Shown here in pieces: positions 7,364 through 13,717 of a DNA stretch of 13,776 nt (positions are counted from its first letter, which is position 1; each line of letters starts with the position of its first letter). The notes beneath the pieces are model-generated. The model was not told the origin of the DNA. It did not search any database and saw only the letters and a list, made by a program, of their open reading frames with translations. The DNA is taken from positions 1 to 13,776 of the forward strand of contig JAVBQH010000151.1 in assembly GCA_031549175.1 (NCBI GenBank), given 5' to 3'. Source of the stretch: WRIS01 sp031549175. Lineage in GTDB: Bacteria; Actinomycetota; Coriobacteriia; Coriobacteriales; Eggerthellaceae. The position numbers and the translations under genes are program-made.

Positions 7364-8161
7364 TTATAAGGCGAGGCGCATGCCGTCGGCGGCGGGGCGG
7401 ACGCGTCCGCCGTACTGCTCGAGATAGGCTTCGAGCTCGGCCAAGGTCACCGGCGTGTCATAGTGCATGGCAAGATGTGTGAGGAGGATGTTTTGCGCCT
7501 CCAGCTCGAACCCTTCCTCGATGGTCTCCTGCACGCTGTGATGGACGTCGGGAGACCAGTTGTTCATCCAGAAGGTGGAATCCAGGACCAGGTAGTCGAC
7601 GCCCCGCACGCGTTCGGCGGTTTCTGCAGGCAGGCGGCCGGTGTCCGAGGCATAGAAGAGACGGGTATCCGGTGTTTCGATCAAGTACCCGAGCGTGCCG
7701 GGCGCATGCGTCACCGGCAAGGCGCTGTAGCGGACTCCGTCATACTCGAACGAGGCGAAGGGCTCGAGGGTCTCCCGGTCGAGGCATTCCATCATATACC
7801 CGAACTCGCTGGCGATGCCCTCCCAGGCTGCGGCGCTTGCAGACGTGGGGAGGGGTTTTTTCTGGAAGAGGCGGACCAGGTACTCAAGCTCGCCCAGGCC
7901 GCTTAAGTGGTCGTAGTGCGCATGGGTGTATACGAGCTTGTCGATGGTCGACACCTCTTCGCGGATCAGCTGGTGGCGTAAGTCGGGAGGCGTGTCGATG
8001 AGCAGGCGCTTGCCGCCTTCAACCATGACTCCACAGCACCCGCGGCGGGCACGAGGCTCGCGCCGTGCTTCCTGGCAGGCCGGGCAGTCGCAGAAAAAGG
8101 CGGGGACGCCGCATCCGGCGCCGGTTCCCAAAAAAACGAAGCTGTGCTGAGTGTCGCCCAT
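7364..8161 (-). CDS. PhnP-like metallo-beta-lactamase-fold hydrolase
   Basis: The 265-residue protein opens with FLGTGAGCGVP followed by CDCPAC (C24, C26, C29), the small zinc-site insert known in PhnP. The metal-binding motif THAHYDH supplies H80, H82, D84 and H85; H152, D173 (YASDTG) and H229 (LLTHLAMH) fill the remaining metal-ligand positions. PhnP itself is a cyclic ribose phosphate phosphodiesterase of phosphonate breakdown, and its length (about 250 residues) is similar. No other phn gene is seen, so the substrate could be any small phosphodiester or cyclic nucleotide. There is no signal peptide. The ATG at 8161-8159 is preceded by a strong AGGAGG with a five-base spacing. It is transcribed away from the molybdenum operon and towards arsS. 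Confidence 0.88.
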   Translation of the reverse strand: MGDTQHSFVFLGTGAGCGVPAFFCDCPACQEARREPRARRGCCGVMVEGGKRLLIDTPPDLRHQLIREEVSTIDKLVYTHAHYDHLSGLGELEYLVRLFQKKPLPTSASAAAWEGIASEFGYMMECLDRETLEPFASFEYDGVRYSALPVTHAPGTLGYLIETPDTRLFYASDTGRLPAETAERVRGVDYLVLDSTFWMNNWSPDVHHSVQETIEEGFELEAQNILLTHLAMHYDTPVTLAELEAYLEQYGGRVRPAADGMRLAL

Positions 8162-8389
8162 AAGTCCTCCTCGTGTACAGCATCCATGATACTACTACTT
8201 TGTTGCACCTTGATGACTGAAAGAGCCTACAGGGCGCCCCGCAGCCGCCGCCTTCGCCCCTTGCCTGGTTTGGTACCGATAGGCTTATGCCGTTTACCAA
8301 AATAAATCCCATGGTGTGATGTACATAAAAGACATAATCCAATACACTGACATGAGTAAAATCCGCACGCAAAGAGTATGTGGGTTCTG
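8162..8389. promoter_or_regulatory. Upstream region between the MBL gene and the molybdenum operon
   Basis: With the hairpin at 8390-8424 this forms a 300-base divergent intergenic region; I see no gene in it. It holds a CATAAT (8333-8338) that could be a -10 box, although no good -35 lies at the right distance, and a perfect 8-bp palindrome ATGTACAT (8319-8326). ATGCCGTTTA occurs at 8287-8296 and again at 8419-8428, the second copy overlapping the downstream hairpin. Promoters for both divergent transcripts must lie here, but I cannot assign them firmly. Confidence 0.4.
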
Positions 8390-8424
8390 CGGCATGTATA
8401 CCGTGTCGCATGGTAAACATGCCG
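8390..8424. promoter_or_regulatory. Long inverted repeat upstream of the molybdenum operon, operator or leader hairpin
   Basis: CGGCATGT (8390-8397) pairs with ACATGCCG (8417-8424). After an A-A mismatch, TACC (8399-8402) pairs with GGTA (8412-8415), and GTG/CAT can close the stem further around a TCG loop. The 35-base element ends 37 bases before the start codon of the molybdenum subunit. As DNA it is a large dyad suitable for a dimeric regulator; as RNA it would be a stable hairpin in the leader. No T tract follows, so it is not a simple terminator. Confidence 0.6.
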
Positions 8425-8461
8425 TTTAGGCGGTAAGACGAGACGAGAAGAGGGTAGGTAG

Positions 8462-11071
8462 ATGACAGAGATCGATATCACCGCTCCCGATGTCGAGGTG
8501 AGGAAATCCTGCTGTTATTTCTGTCACCAAAACTGCGGAGTGCTAGCGTATGTCAAAGATGGCAAAGTCATCAAGATCGAAGGCGATCCCACTCATCCCA
8601 CTAACCAGGGAGGCCTGTGCTGTCGCGGTAACATCGCGCTGCAGCATCTGGACCATCCGGCGCGTATCAACCATGCGCTGAAGCGCGTGGGCGAACGTGG
8701 GGACAACCAATGGGAGCAAATCCCTTGGGATCAGGCAATCTCAGAAATTGCCGAAAAGCTGAACCAAATCAAGAAGGAAAGCGGAGCCGAGGCCGTTGCA
8801 ACTGCAGGCGGCACCACGCGTACCGACGACTGGGCGCGCCGCCGCTTCATGAACATGTACGGTTCGCCGAACAGCTTCCATAACGCCCTTCTGTGCTGGA
8901 TACCCACCTTCATGGTGGAGACCGCCGTCTGCGGCTGGAGCCCGTTCGAGACCGACCTTGGCGATAGCCGCTGTATCATCATGTGGGGCGTCAACCCCGG
9001 CGCTTCGAATATGCCGGGCATGAGGGGCTATTCCGACCTCCAGGCGCAAAACCTGAAGATCATCGTGGTCGACCCCCGTTTCTCAGAGACCGCAGGAAAG
9101 GCAGACCTCTGGCTGCCCTTGCGTCCTGGCTCCGACACGGCGCTTTCGCTGGCCATGGTCCACACCGTTATCTATGAAGGTCTTTATGACCAAGAGTTCG
9201 TAAGCAACTGGTGCGAAGGCTGGGATGAGCTCGTCGAGCACATCGGACAGTATTCCCCCGAATGGGCGGCCCCGATCACCTGGCTCGATCCCGAGCAGAT
9301 CCGTGAAGCGGCGCGCATGTACGCCAAGAACACGCCGTCAAACATCCAATGGGGCTGCACGGCCGACCAGCTTGGGCCCACGGCCGGCGCCGGCATGCAT
9401 GCCCGCATGATCCTGCGCGCCATCGTAGGCAACCTTGAGCGTCCCGGCGGCGACTTGATCCCGGGTCCGAGCTTCGGGTACTTCACCGACGAAGAGGTCG
9501 AGGCGAATGATTGGCTGCCCGAAGAGCAGAAAGCCAAGCAGATCGGCTCCGACAAGTTCAAGCTTACTTCCTGGCCTGGCTATCAGCGTATCGCCGACGT
9601 CGCTAAGGAAACCTGGGGCAAGGCTCCTACGGCCGAATGGATGTGCGAGGCGCACGGCCCGTCAGTCTTCAAGGCGATCCTCACCGGCGACCCTTACCAG
9701 GTACGCGCCTTGATCGTGTCCGCTACGAACCCGGTCAACTCCTACGGCGACTCGAAAATGACACTCGAGGCGCTGAAGAAGGTCGAGTTCCTCGTCACCT
9801 GTGACTACTGGATGACCCCGGCGGCGCTCTACTCCGACTACGTCATGCCGATCGCCGGCGCCCTTGAGCGGCCGACCATCCACACCAACTATGGCGTGAC
9901 CGACTCGATCGTCTGCTCGCAGCGCGCGATGCAGCCGATGTATGACCGCCACACCGACTACACCTTCTGGCACGACCTGGCACTTGCCACCGGCCAGCCG
10001 GCCGACCAATGGCCATGGGACAACGAGGAAGAGGTGTATTACTACATCATCTCGCCTCTGAACTACCCCATCAACGACTACGACGAGTTCGTCGAGAAGT
10101 ACCGCTTCTACTATCCGCCGCTGCACTACTACAAGTACGGCAACAACGGATTCTGGACCCCGTCCCGCAAGGTCGAGCTCAAGTCTTCGATCCTCGAAGA
10201 GCTCGGCTACCCGTCGCTGCCCACCTATGTCGGCTGCGCCGAAAACGAGATCGACCACCCTGAATTGGCAGAGGAGTATCCGATCGTCCTGACCACCGGC
10301 GGCGGCTTCATGCCATTCCATCACTCCGAGCACTTCCAGATCGAGGGCATCCGCTACCTCTATCATGATCCCTACTTCACCATCAACCCCAAGCTTGCCG
10401 CAAAGCTCGGCATCGAAGAGGGTGACTGGTGCTGGATCGAGACCCGTCGTGGCCGCATCAAGCAGCGCGCCAACGTCGAGCCCGCGGTCGACCCGCGTGT
10501 CATCTACTGCGCACGCGGCTGGTGGTTCCCTGAGAAGGGATCTGAGAACAAAGACGTTCCCTTCGGCTGCCTCGAGTCCAATGTCAATGTGTTGACCTCG
10601 GTCGACGTCGAGCACTGCGATCCGATCGGCGGCAGCTGGGCCAACCGCGGCCTGCTCTGCAAGGTCTACAAGGTAGGCTATCTGGAAAAGGACGAGCCGG
10701 TCGACTTCCAATTCTCGATCCCGGGTTCTTCTTCAGAGCCGGGTGTCACCGTCATGCCCAGCGACCAGAAGCTCGCCTACGAGCCCATTCCCTATGACCC
10801 GAAGCCGGCCTTCGAGGTTCCGGAAGGACTCGTCTGGGACAAGTCGAAGCGCAAGGCCGTCCAAGAATCCACCGGGTTCGAGTACGACCCGGCAAGCGGC
10901 TGGCTCATCGACCCCGCAAGCCAGGTCTGGTACGACCTGTATTCGGGCTATGCCTTCGACCCGACCGAGAACAACTTGGTCGATATGGCTACGGGCAAAC
11001 GCTACGATATGGAAACCCGCCAAGAGATCGTGTCCGCCGAGGCACCTGAAGCCGCGAAAGGAGAGGAATAA
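8462..11071 (+). CDS. Molybdopterin (Mo-bisPGD) oxidoreductase, catalytic subunit, acetylene hydratase/transhydroxylase-like, with octapeptide-repeat tail
   Basis: The 869-residue protein is a DMSO reductase superfamily member. An N-terminal [4Fe-4S] site is formed by CYFCHQNC (C18, C21, C25) and C53 of LCCRG. Cofactor-binding domains follow, for example VDPRFSETAGKADLWLPLRPGSD and WGVNPGASN, then a C-terminal cofactor domain with RGRIKQRANVEP. Cys145 (NALLCW) aligns by eye with the molybdenum-ligand Cys141 of acetylene hydratase, and PSRKVELKSSILEELGY also resembles that branch. The Asp13 of acetylene hydratase corresponds to His22 here, so that reaction is unlikely. Related enzymes include pyrogallol transhydroxylase and the gut catechol dehydroxylases; the substrate is unknown. 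No twin-arginine signal is present, so it should stay in the cytoplasm. Residues 790-853 form eight tandem octapeptides. AGAGGG lies seven bases before the ATG. The next gene starts three bases after the stop. Confidence 0.9.
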   Translation: MTEIDITAPDVEVRKSCCYFCHQNCGVLAYVKDGKVIKIEGDPTHPTNQGGLCCRGNIALQHLDHPARINHALKRVGERGDNQWEQIPWDQAISEIAEKLNQIKKESGAEAVATAGGTTRTDDWARRRFMNMYGSPNSFHNALLCWIPTFMVETAVCGWSPFETDLGDSRCIIMWGVNPGASNMPGMRGYSDLQAQNLKIIVVDPRFSETAGKADLWLPLRPGSDTALSLAMVHTVIYEGLYDQEFVSNWCEGWDELVEHIGQYSPEWAAPITWLDPEQIREAARMYAKNTPSNIQWGCTADQLGPTAGAGMHARMILRAIVGNLERPGGDLIPGPSFGYFTDEEVEANDWLPEEQKAKQIGSDKFKLTSWPGYQRIADVAKETWGKAPTAEWMCEAHGPSVFKAILTGDPYQVRALIVSATNPVNSYGDSKMTLEALKKVEFLVTCDYWMTPAALYSDYVMPIAGALERPTIHTNYGVTDSIVCSQRAMQPMYDRHTDYTFWHDLALATGQPADQWPWDNEEEVYYYIISPLNYPINDYDEFVEKYRFYYPPLHYYKYGNNGFWTPSRKVELKSSILEELGYPSLPTYVGCAENEIDHPELAEEYPIVLTTGGGFMPFHHSEHFQIEGIRYLYHDPYFTINPKLAAKLGIEEGDWCWIETRRGRIKQRANVEPAVDPRVIYCARGWWFPEKGSENKDVPFGCLESNVNVLTSVDVEHCDPIGGSWANRGLLCKVYKVGYLEKDEPVDFQFSIPGSSSEPGVTVMPSDQKLAYEPIPYDPKPAFEVPEGLVWDKSKRKAVQESTGFEYDPASGWLIDPASQVWYDLYSGYAFDPTENNLVDMATGKRYDMETRQEIVSAEAPEAAKGEE
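10829..11020 (+). repeat. Eight tandem octapeptide-coding units (24 bp each) in the molybdenum subunit tail
   Basis: Residues 790-853 divide without gaps into eight units of eight residues, each with the pattern hydrophobic/aromatic at positions 1-3, Asp at 4 and Ser/Thr-Gly often at 7-8. The position-4 residues are D793, Q801, D809, D817, D825, D833, D841 and D849. Examples are FEYDPASG (806-813) and VWYDLYSG (822-829). The pattern resembles the eukaryotic OCRE octamer repeat (aromatic-x-Tyr-Asp-x-x-Ser/Thr-Gly), although common ancestry cannot be claimed. DNA identity between units is low, so this is not a recent slippage expansion. Confidence 0.85.
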
Positions 11072-11073
11072 CC

Positions 11074-11652
11074 ATGACGCGATACGTTATGATCATGGAT
11101 CAGCGCCGTTGCATCGGTTGCCAATCATGCACGGTTGCTTGCCGAACCTGGAACGAGCTTCCGATGGACATCATCTACAACCCCGTCGTCACCGAGGGCG
11201 TGCAAGGTGAGTTCCCGAACGTCCATCAAAACTGGACCCCGCTTATCTGCATGCATTGCGAGAAGGCGCCCTGTGTTCTTTGCTGCCCCACCAAGGCGAG
11301 CCGCAAAGATGATGACGGAACGGTCTGGATCGACCATGCGACCTGCATGGGCTGCAAGGTCTGCATCCAAACCTGCCCATATGGCGCACGCGATGCCTCC
11401 CATATGGTTCCGCGCATGGAGGAGTTCGCACGCAAGTGCACCTTCTGCCGTGAGCGCCGACAGGAAAACCCTGAGGCCAAGCCTTATTGCGTTGACACCT
11501 GCCACCAGAATGCCCGCATCTTCGGCGATCTCGACGATCCCGAGAGCGAGGTCTCGAAGATCATCGGCTCCGTCGATACATTCCGCTTGATGGAAGATTA
11601 TGGGACCGATCCGCAAATCTACTACATTCCCGCATTAGGAGGTCAACGATGA
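11074..11652 (+). CDS. Four-cluster ferredoxin subunit, DmsB/PhsB/NrfC-like
   Basis: The 192-residue protein has sixteen cysteines in the four classical groups. Group 1 is C13, C16, C19, C23. Group 2 is C59, C62, C67, C71. Group 3 is C91, C94, C97, C101. Group 4 is C122, C125, C139, C143. They should bind four [4Fe-4S] clusters that carry electrons between the molybdenum subunit and the membrane subunit. There is no signal peptide, in agreement with the catalytic subunit lacking a Tat signal. The ATG lies two bases after the upstream stop codon, with GGAGAGG as ribosome binding site. The stop codon overlaps the next ATG (ATGA), so the genes are translationally coupled. Confidence 0.95.
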   Translation: MTRYVMIMDQRRCIGCQSCTVACRTWNELPMDIIYNPVVTEGVQGEFPNVHQNWTPLICMHCEKAPCVLCCPTKASRKDDDGTVWIDHATCMGCKVCIQTCPYGARDASHMVPRMEEFARKCTFCRERRQENPEAKPYCVDTCHQNARIFGDLDDPESEVSKIIGSVDTFRLMEDYGTDPQIYYIPALGGQR

Positions 11653-12611
11653 AACGTTACTGGACTTGGCCTATCACCCTCGACCTGTTCTTGGGTGGCC
11701 TCGGCGGCGGCACATTGTTCGTGGCCATGGTGCTCGATCTGTTCTATGGCGGCACCGGCCCTGCATTCGCCCTGGCTGCGTTTGTTGCGGTTGTTGCCAT
11801 GGCGGTCGCCTGCTTCTTCCTCGTATTCGAACTCGGTCAGCCGACCCAGTTCCTGCGCGTGTTCGCATCGGCGACGGCCGTTATTAAATGGGGCGCGATC
11901 CTGCTGTCTTTGGCAATGGTCTTCGCCTTCGTCTTCTTCCTGTCATTCTTCCCGCTTTATCTTGGTTGGGAATGGCTCAGCTTCTTGATCCCGCTCCGCG
12001 GCATCTGCCTGCTTCTCGCCGGCATCTGCGGGTTCTGCGTCATGATCTACTCGGGACTTTTGCTGGCCACCTGCAAGGCGCATGCTTTTTGGGCATCCCC
12101 CGTGCTGCCGATCCATTTCCTCATTTCGGGAATCGGCATGGGCGCCGGCGTCTGCATGCTGTGCATGGGCGCGTGGCCGCCTCCGCTTACGCTTGAGATC
12201 CTTTTCATGGAAGTCTCGCTTTACGAGGTCTTGCGCATTATTGCAGTGACGGGTGTTGGGATCGGCGGCATCATCATCGTCTTGTACGTGCTGTCGCTTC
12301 GTGGTGCCGGCAACGAGCTTGCCCGCGAGATATCGAAGCGTTGGATCAACGGCTCATACGCGGTTCTCTTCTGGGGCGTCTGCGTATTCTTGGGCGTTAT
12401 CGTCCCGGTTCTGCTGTACATGTCGATGGGCTACGCGGCCTCAACGGTCGCTTCTGTCCTTACGCTGGTCACCGGGCTTGTGCTACGTTTCCTCATGGTG
12501 TATTCGGACGAGCGTCGCCTGATGCCGGGCGAGAAGAGGTTCTACAGCCGTCTGCCTCACCACGACGACGCGTTCCTGACCGCCTGGAAGGGCAAGGAGA
12601 ACATGTACTAG
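11649..12611 (+). CDS. NrfD/PsrC-type polytopic membrane subunit
   Basis: The 320-residue protein shows about eight hydrophobic segments, near 8-33, 38-61, 77-102, 108-142, 149-174, 189-218, 230-260 and 262-286. The first contains the glycine-rich LGGLGGGTLF, and LVFELGQP (Glu61) at the end of the second is typical of NrfD/PsrC/DmsC-like subunits. Such subunits bind (mena)quinone and dock the ferredoxin subunit; they carry no haem. With a non-exported catalytic subunit, the complex should face the cytoplasm. AGGAGG lies six bases before the ATG, which overlaps the previous stop by four bases. The C-terminal ~35 residues are hydrophilic. Direction of electron flow cannot be determined from sequence. 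Confidence 0.92.
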   Translation: MKRYWTWPITLDLFLGGLGGGTLFVAMVLDLFYGGTGPAFALAAFVAVVAMAVACFFLVFELGQPTQFLRVFASATAVIKWGAILLSLAMVFAFVFFLSFFPLYLGWEWLSFLIPLRGICLLLAGICGFCVMIYSGLLLATCKAHAFWASPVLPIHFLISGIGMGAGVCMLCMGAWPPPLTLEILFMEVSLYEVLRIIAVTGVGIGGIIIVLYVLSLRGAGNELAREISKRWINGSYAVLFWGVCVFLGVIVPVLLYMSMGYAASTVASVLTLVTGLVLRFLMVYSDERRLMPGEKRFYSRLPHHDDAFLTAWKGKENMY

Positions 12612-12645
12612 GCTGCCCCTCACGAGCAGCTTGCCGACGAACATC

Positions 12646-12665
12646 CTTGGCATAGGGGCGCCAAG
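12646..12665 (+). other. Small hairpin between the NrfD and HdrB-like genes
   Basis: CTTGGC (12646-12651) pairs perfectly with GCCAAG (12660-12665) around eight bases. A second short stem, GCTGC/GCAGC, lies just before it at 12612-12630. There is no T run, so this looks more like a processing or attenuation site than a terminator. The 79-base gap it occupies is the only sizeable gap in the four-gene block. Confidence 0.3.
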
Positions 12666-12690
12666 ACGATGTGGAAAGGAAGGCCATCAC

Positions 12691-13611
12691 GTGAACAGAC
12701 ATGAATTCGTTGATGCTTTGGCGGACAGTGTCATTACCCTCGATGGAGCCTCCTTTGACAGTCATAGTATTCAGGGAGACGGTGCAGCAAAACGCTGCAC
12801 CTCTCTCTTTTTTCCTGGTTGTTCATTCACCAACTATGCGCAGGAGATTCTCACCCCCCTTTACCAGAGGCTTGTCGATGAGGGCATCGCAGATGGGATA
12901 TCGCTTGTCTGTTGCGGCAAGATCCTCAAGTTCGAGGAGAACGCCGAAGAGGTCAAGCCGGCATTTCAGGCCGACCTGAAAGAGCGTCTGCTGGCAGGCG
13001 GCATAAAGCGCATCGTGGCCGCATGCCCGAACTGCGTCAAGGAGTTCCGCAGCCTGCTTGACGAAGAAGACGGTATCGAGGTTGTCGTATTGCCCCGCGC
13101 CCTGGCTGACGCCGGCATCAGACTTGACGAGGAGCAGATCCGAGGCATCCTCGCATGCGACAGCCGAGAAAAGGGGACAGTCCCCTTTTCTCGGCCTTGC
13201 TTGAGCATCCATGACTCGTGCCCCGATAGGGATTACGGCCAGTTCGCCGACGCGGCGCGCGAGCTCTTCGACCCGTCGTTGCTTGTCGAGATGAAAAGCA
13301 ACCGAAAGCGTTCGATATGCTGCGGCGCCCTCCTCAATGCCATGGGAAGGCACGAGGCTGCATTGAAGCAGGCCGAGCGGCGCGGTGAACAGGCTGTTGA
13401 AGTGCAAGCGCAGGCAATCGTCACCTATTGCATGAGCTGCGTGAATTTGCTGAGCCATTGGCAAAAGGACGTCCCCGTGCACCACTACCTGGAGTTCTTG
13501 GTAGGAGAATGCATCGATTGGCAAACGAAGAAGCCCTACCTTGAAATGCGGTTCCTCTTCGAGGAGCTGCAGGGCACCCGCTCCTTCAACGGTGCCTCTG
13601 CCGCAACATGA
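12691..13611 (+). CDS. HdrB-like protein with two CCG (DUF224-type) domains
   Basis: The 306-residue protein has two complete cysteine-rich CCG motifs of the heterodisulfide reductase B/D kind. Motif 1 is C44, C74-C75, C112 and C115 (FPGC, VCCGK, CPNC). Motif 2 is C177, C210-C211, C247 and C250 (DSCPD, ICCGA, YCMSC). In HdrB these motifs hold noncubane [4Fe-4S] clusters that reduce a disulfide. No ferredoxin domain, membrane segment or signal peptide is present, so it should be soluble and take electrons from a partner, plausibly the upstream NrfD/ferredoxin pair. I chose the GTG at 12691 because AAGGAAGG lies seven bases before it; the frame stays open upstream to a TTG at 12631 with no good ribosome binding site. 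Residues 159-168 (REKGTVPFSR) come from an inserted palindrome lying between the two motifs. Confidence 0.88.
   Translation: MNRHEFVDALADSVITLDGASFDSHSIQGDGAAKRCTSLFFPGCSFTNYAQEILTPLYQRLVDEGIADGISLVCCGKILKFEENAEEVKPAFQADLKERLLAGGIKRIVAACPNCVKEFRSLLDEEDGIEVVVLPRALADAGIRLDEEQIRGILACDSREKGTVPFSRPCLSIHDSCPDRDYGQFADAARELFDPSLLVEMKSNRKRSICCGALLNAMGRHEAALKQAERRGEQAVEVQAQAIVTYCMSCVNLLSHWQKDVPVHHYLEFLVGECIDWQTKKPYLEMRFLFEELQGTRSFNGASAAT
13163..13195. repeat. Short palindromic repeat, copy C, in frame inside the HdrB-like gene
   Basis: This is a perfect 33-bp palindrome: 16-base arms (13163-13178 and 13180-13195) around a single A. The core is GGGGACAGTCCCC flanked by AAAA/TTTT and GCCGAG/CTCGGC. Its length is eleven codons, so it keeps the host frame, which reads REKGTVPFSR. 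I checked all six frames across it and found no stop codon. It is the most perfect copy of the family in the window and the only one inside a gene. Confidence 0.9.
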
Positions 13612-13621
13612 TATCGAGACA

Positions 13622-13662
13622 GGGGGTGGGACAAAAGGGAAAGTCCCTTTTGTCCCACCCCC
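13622..13662. repeat. Short palindromic repeat, copy D, probable terminator of the HdrB-like gene
   Basis: A perfect 19-bp inverted repeat (13622-13640 with 13644-13662) has a three-base loop, AAG. The arms contain GGGGGTGGGACAAAAGGGA and its complement. It begins ten bases after the stop codon of the HdrB-like gene and is followed by CTTTTG-type sequence within three bases. As RNA it would be a very stable hairpin and would act as an operon terminator or a 3'-end stabiliser. Confidence 0.85.
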
Positions 13663-13690
13663 TTTTGCCCCACTTCCTGTCAACTACGGA

Positions 13691-13717
13691 TGGGACAAAA
13701 GGGTCTGTCCCTTTTGT
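13691..13717. repeat. Short palindromic repeat, copy E
   Basis: ACAAAAGGG (13695-13703) pairs with CCCTTTTGT (13709-13717) around TCTGT. The left flank TGGG (13691-13694) matches copy D, but the matching right flank is replaced by GGCCCC. It lies 28 bases after copy D in what looks like a tandem arrangement. Its core is the reverse complement of the copy A core. Confidence 0.75.

Noticed and set aside
8462..8530. Twin-arginine signal on the molybdenum subunit
   Set aside because: The first 17 residues before the Fe-S cysteines contain no RR pair and no hydrophobic stretch.
9662..10711. 349-codon minus-strand open frame opposite the molybdenum subunit
   Set aside because: The plus-strand protein is unmistakable; the antisense product is Val/Asp/Leu-rich low-information sequence with no motif.
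12631..12690. Upstream TTG start for the HdrB-like gene
   Set aside because: The GTG at 12691 has a strong, well-spaced ribosome binding site and the TTG has none.
12823..13683. 286-codon minus-strand open frame over the HdrB-like gene
   Set aside because: It begins inside palindrome copy D and is antisense to a gene with two complete cysteine motifs.
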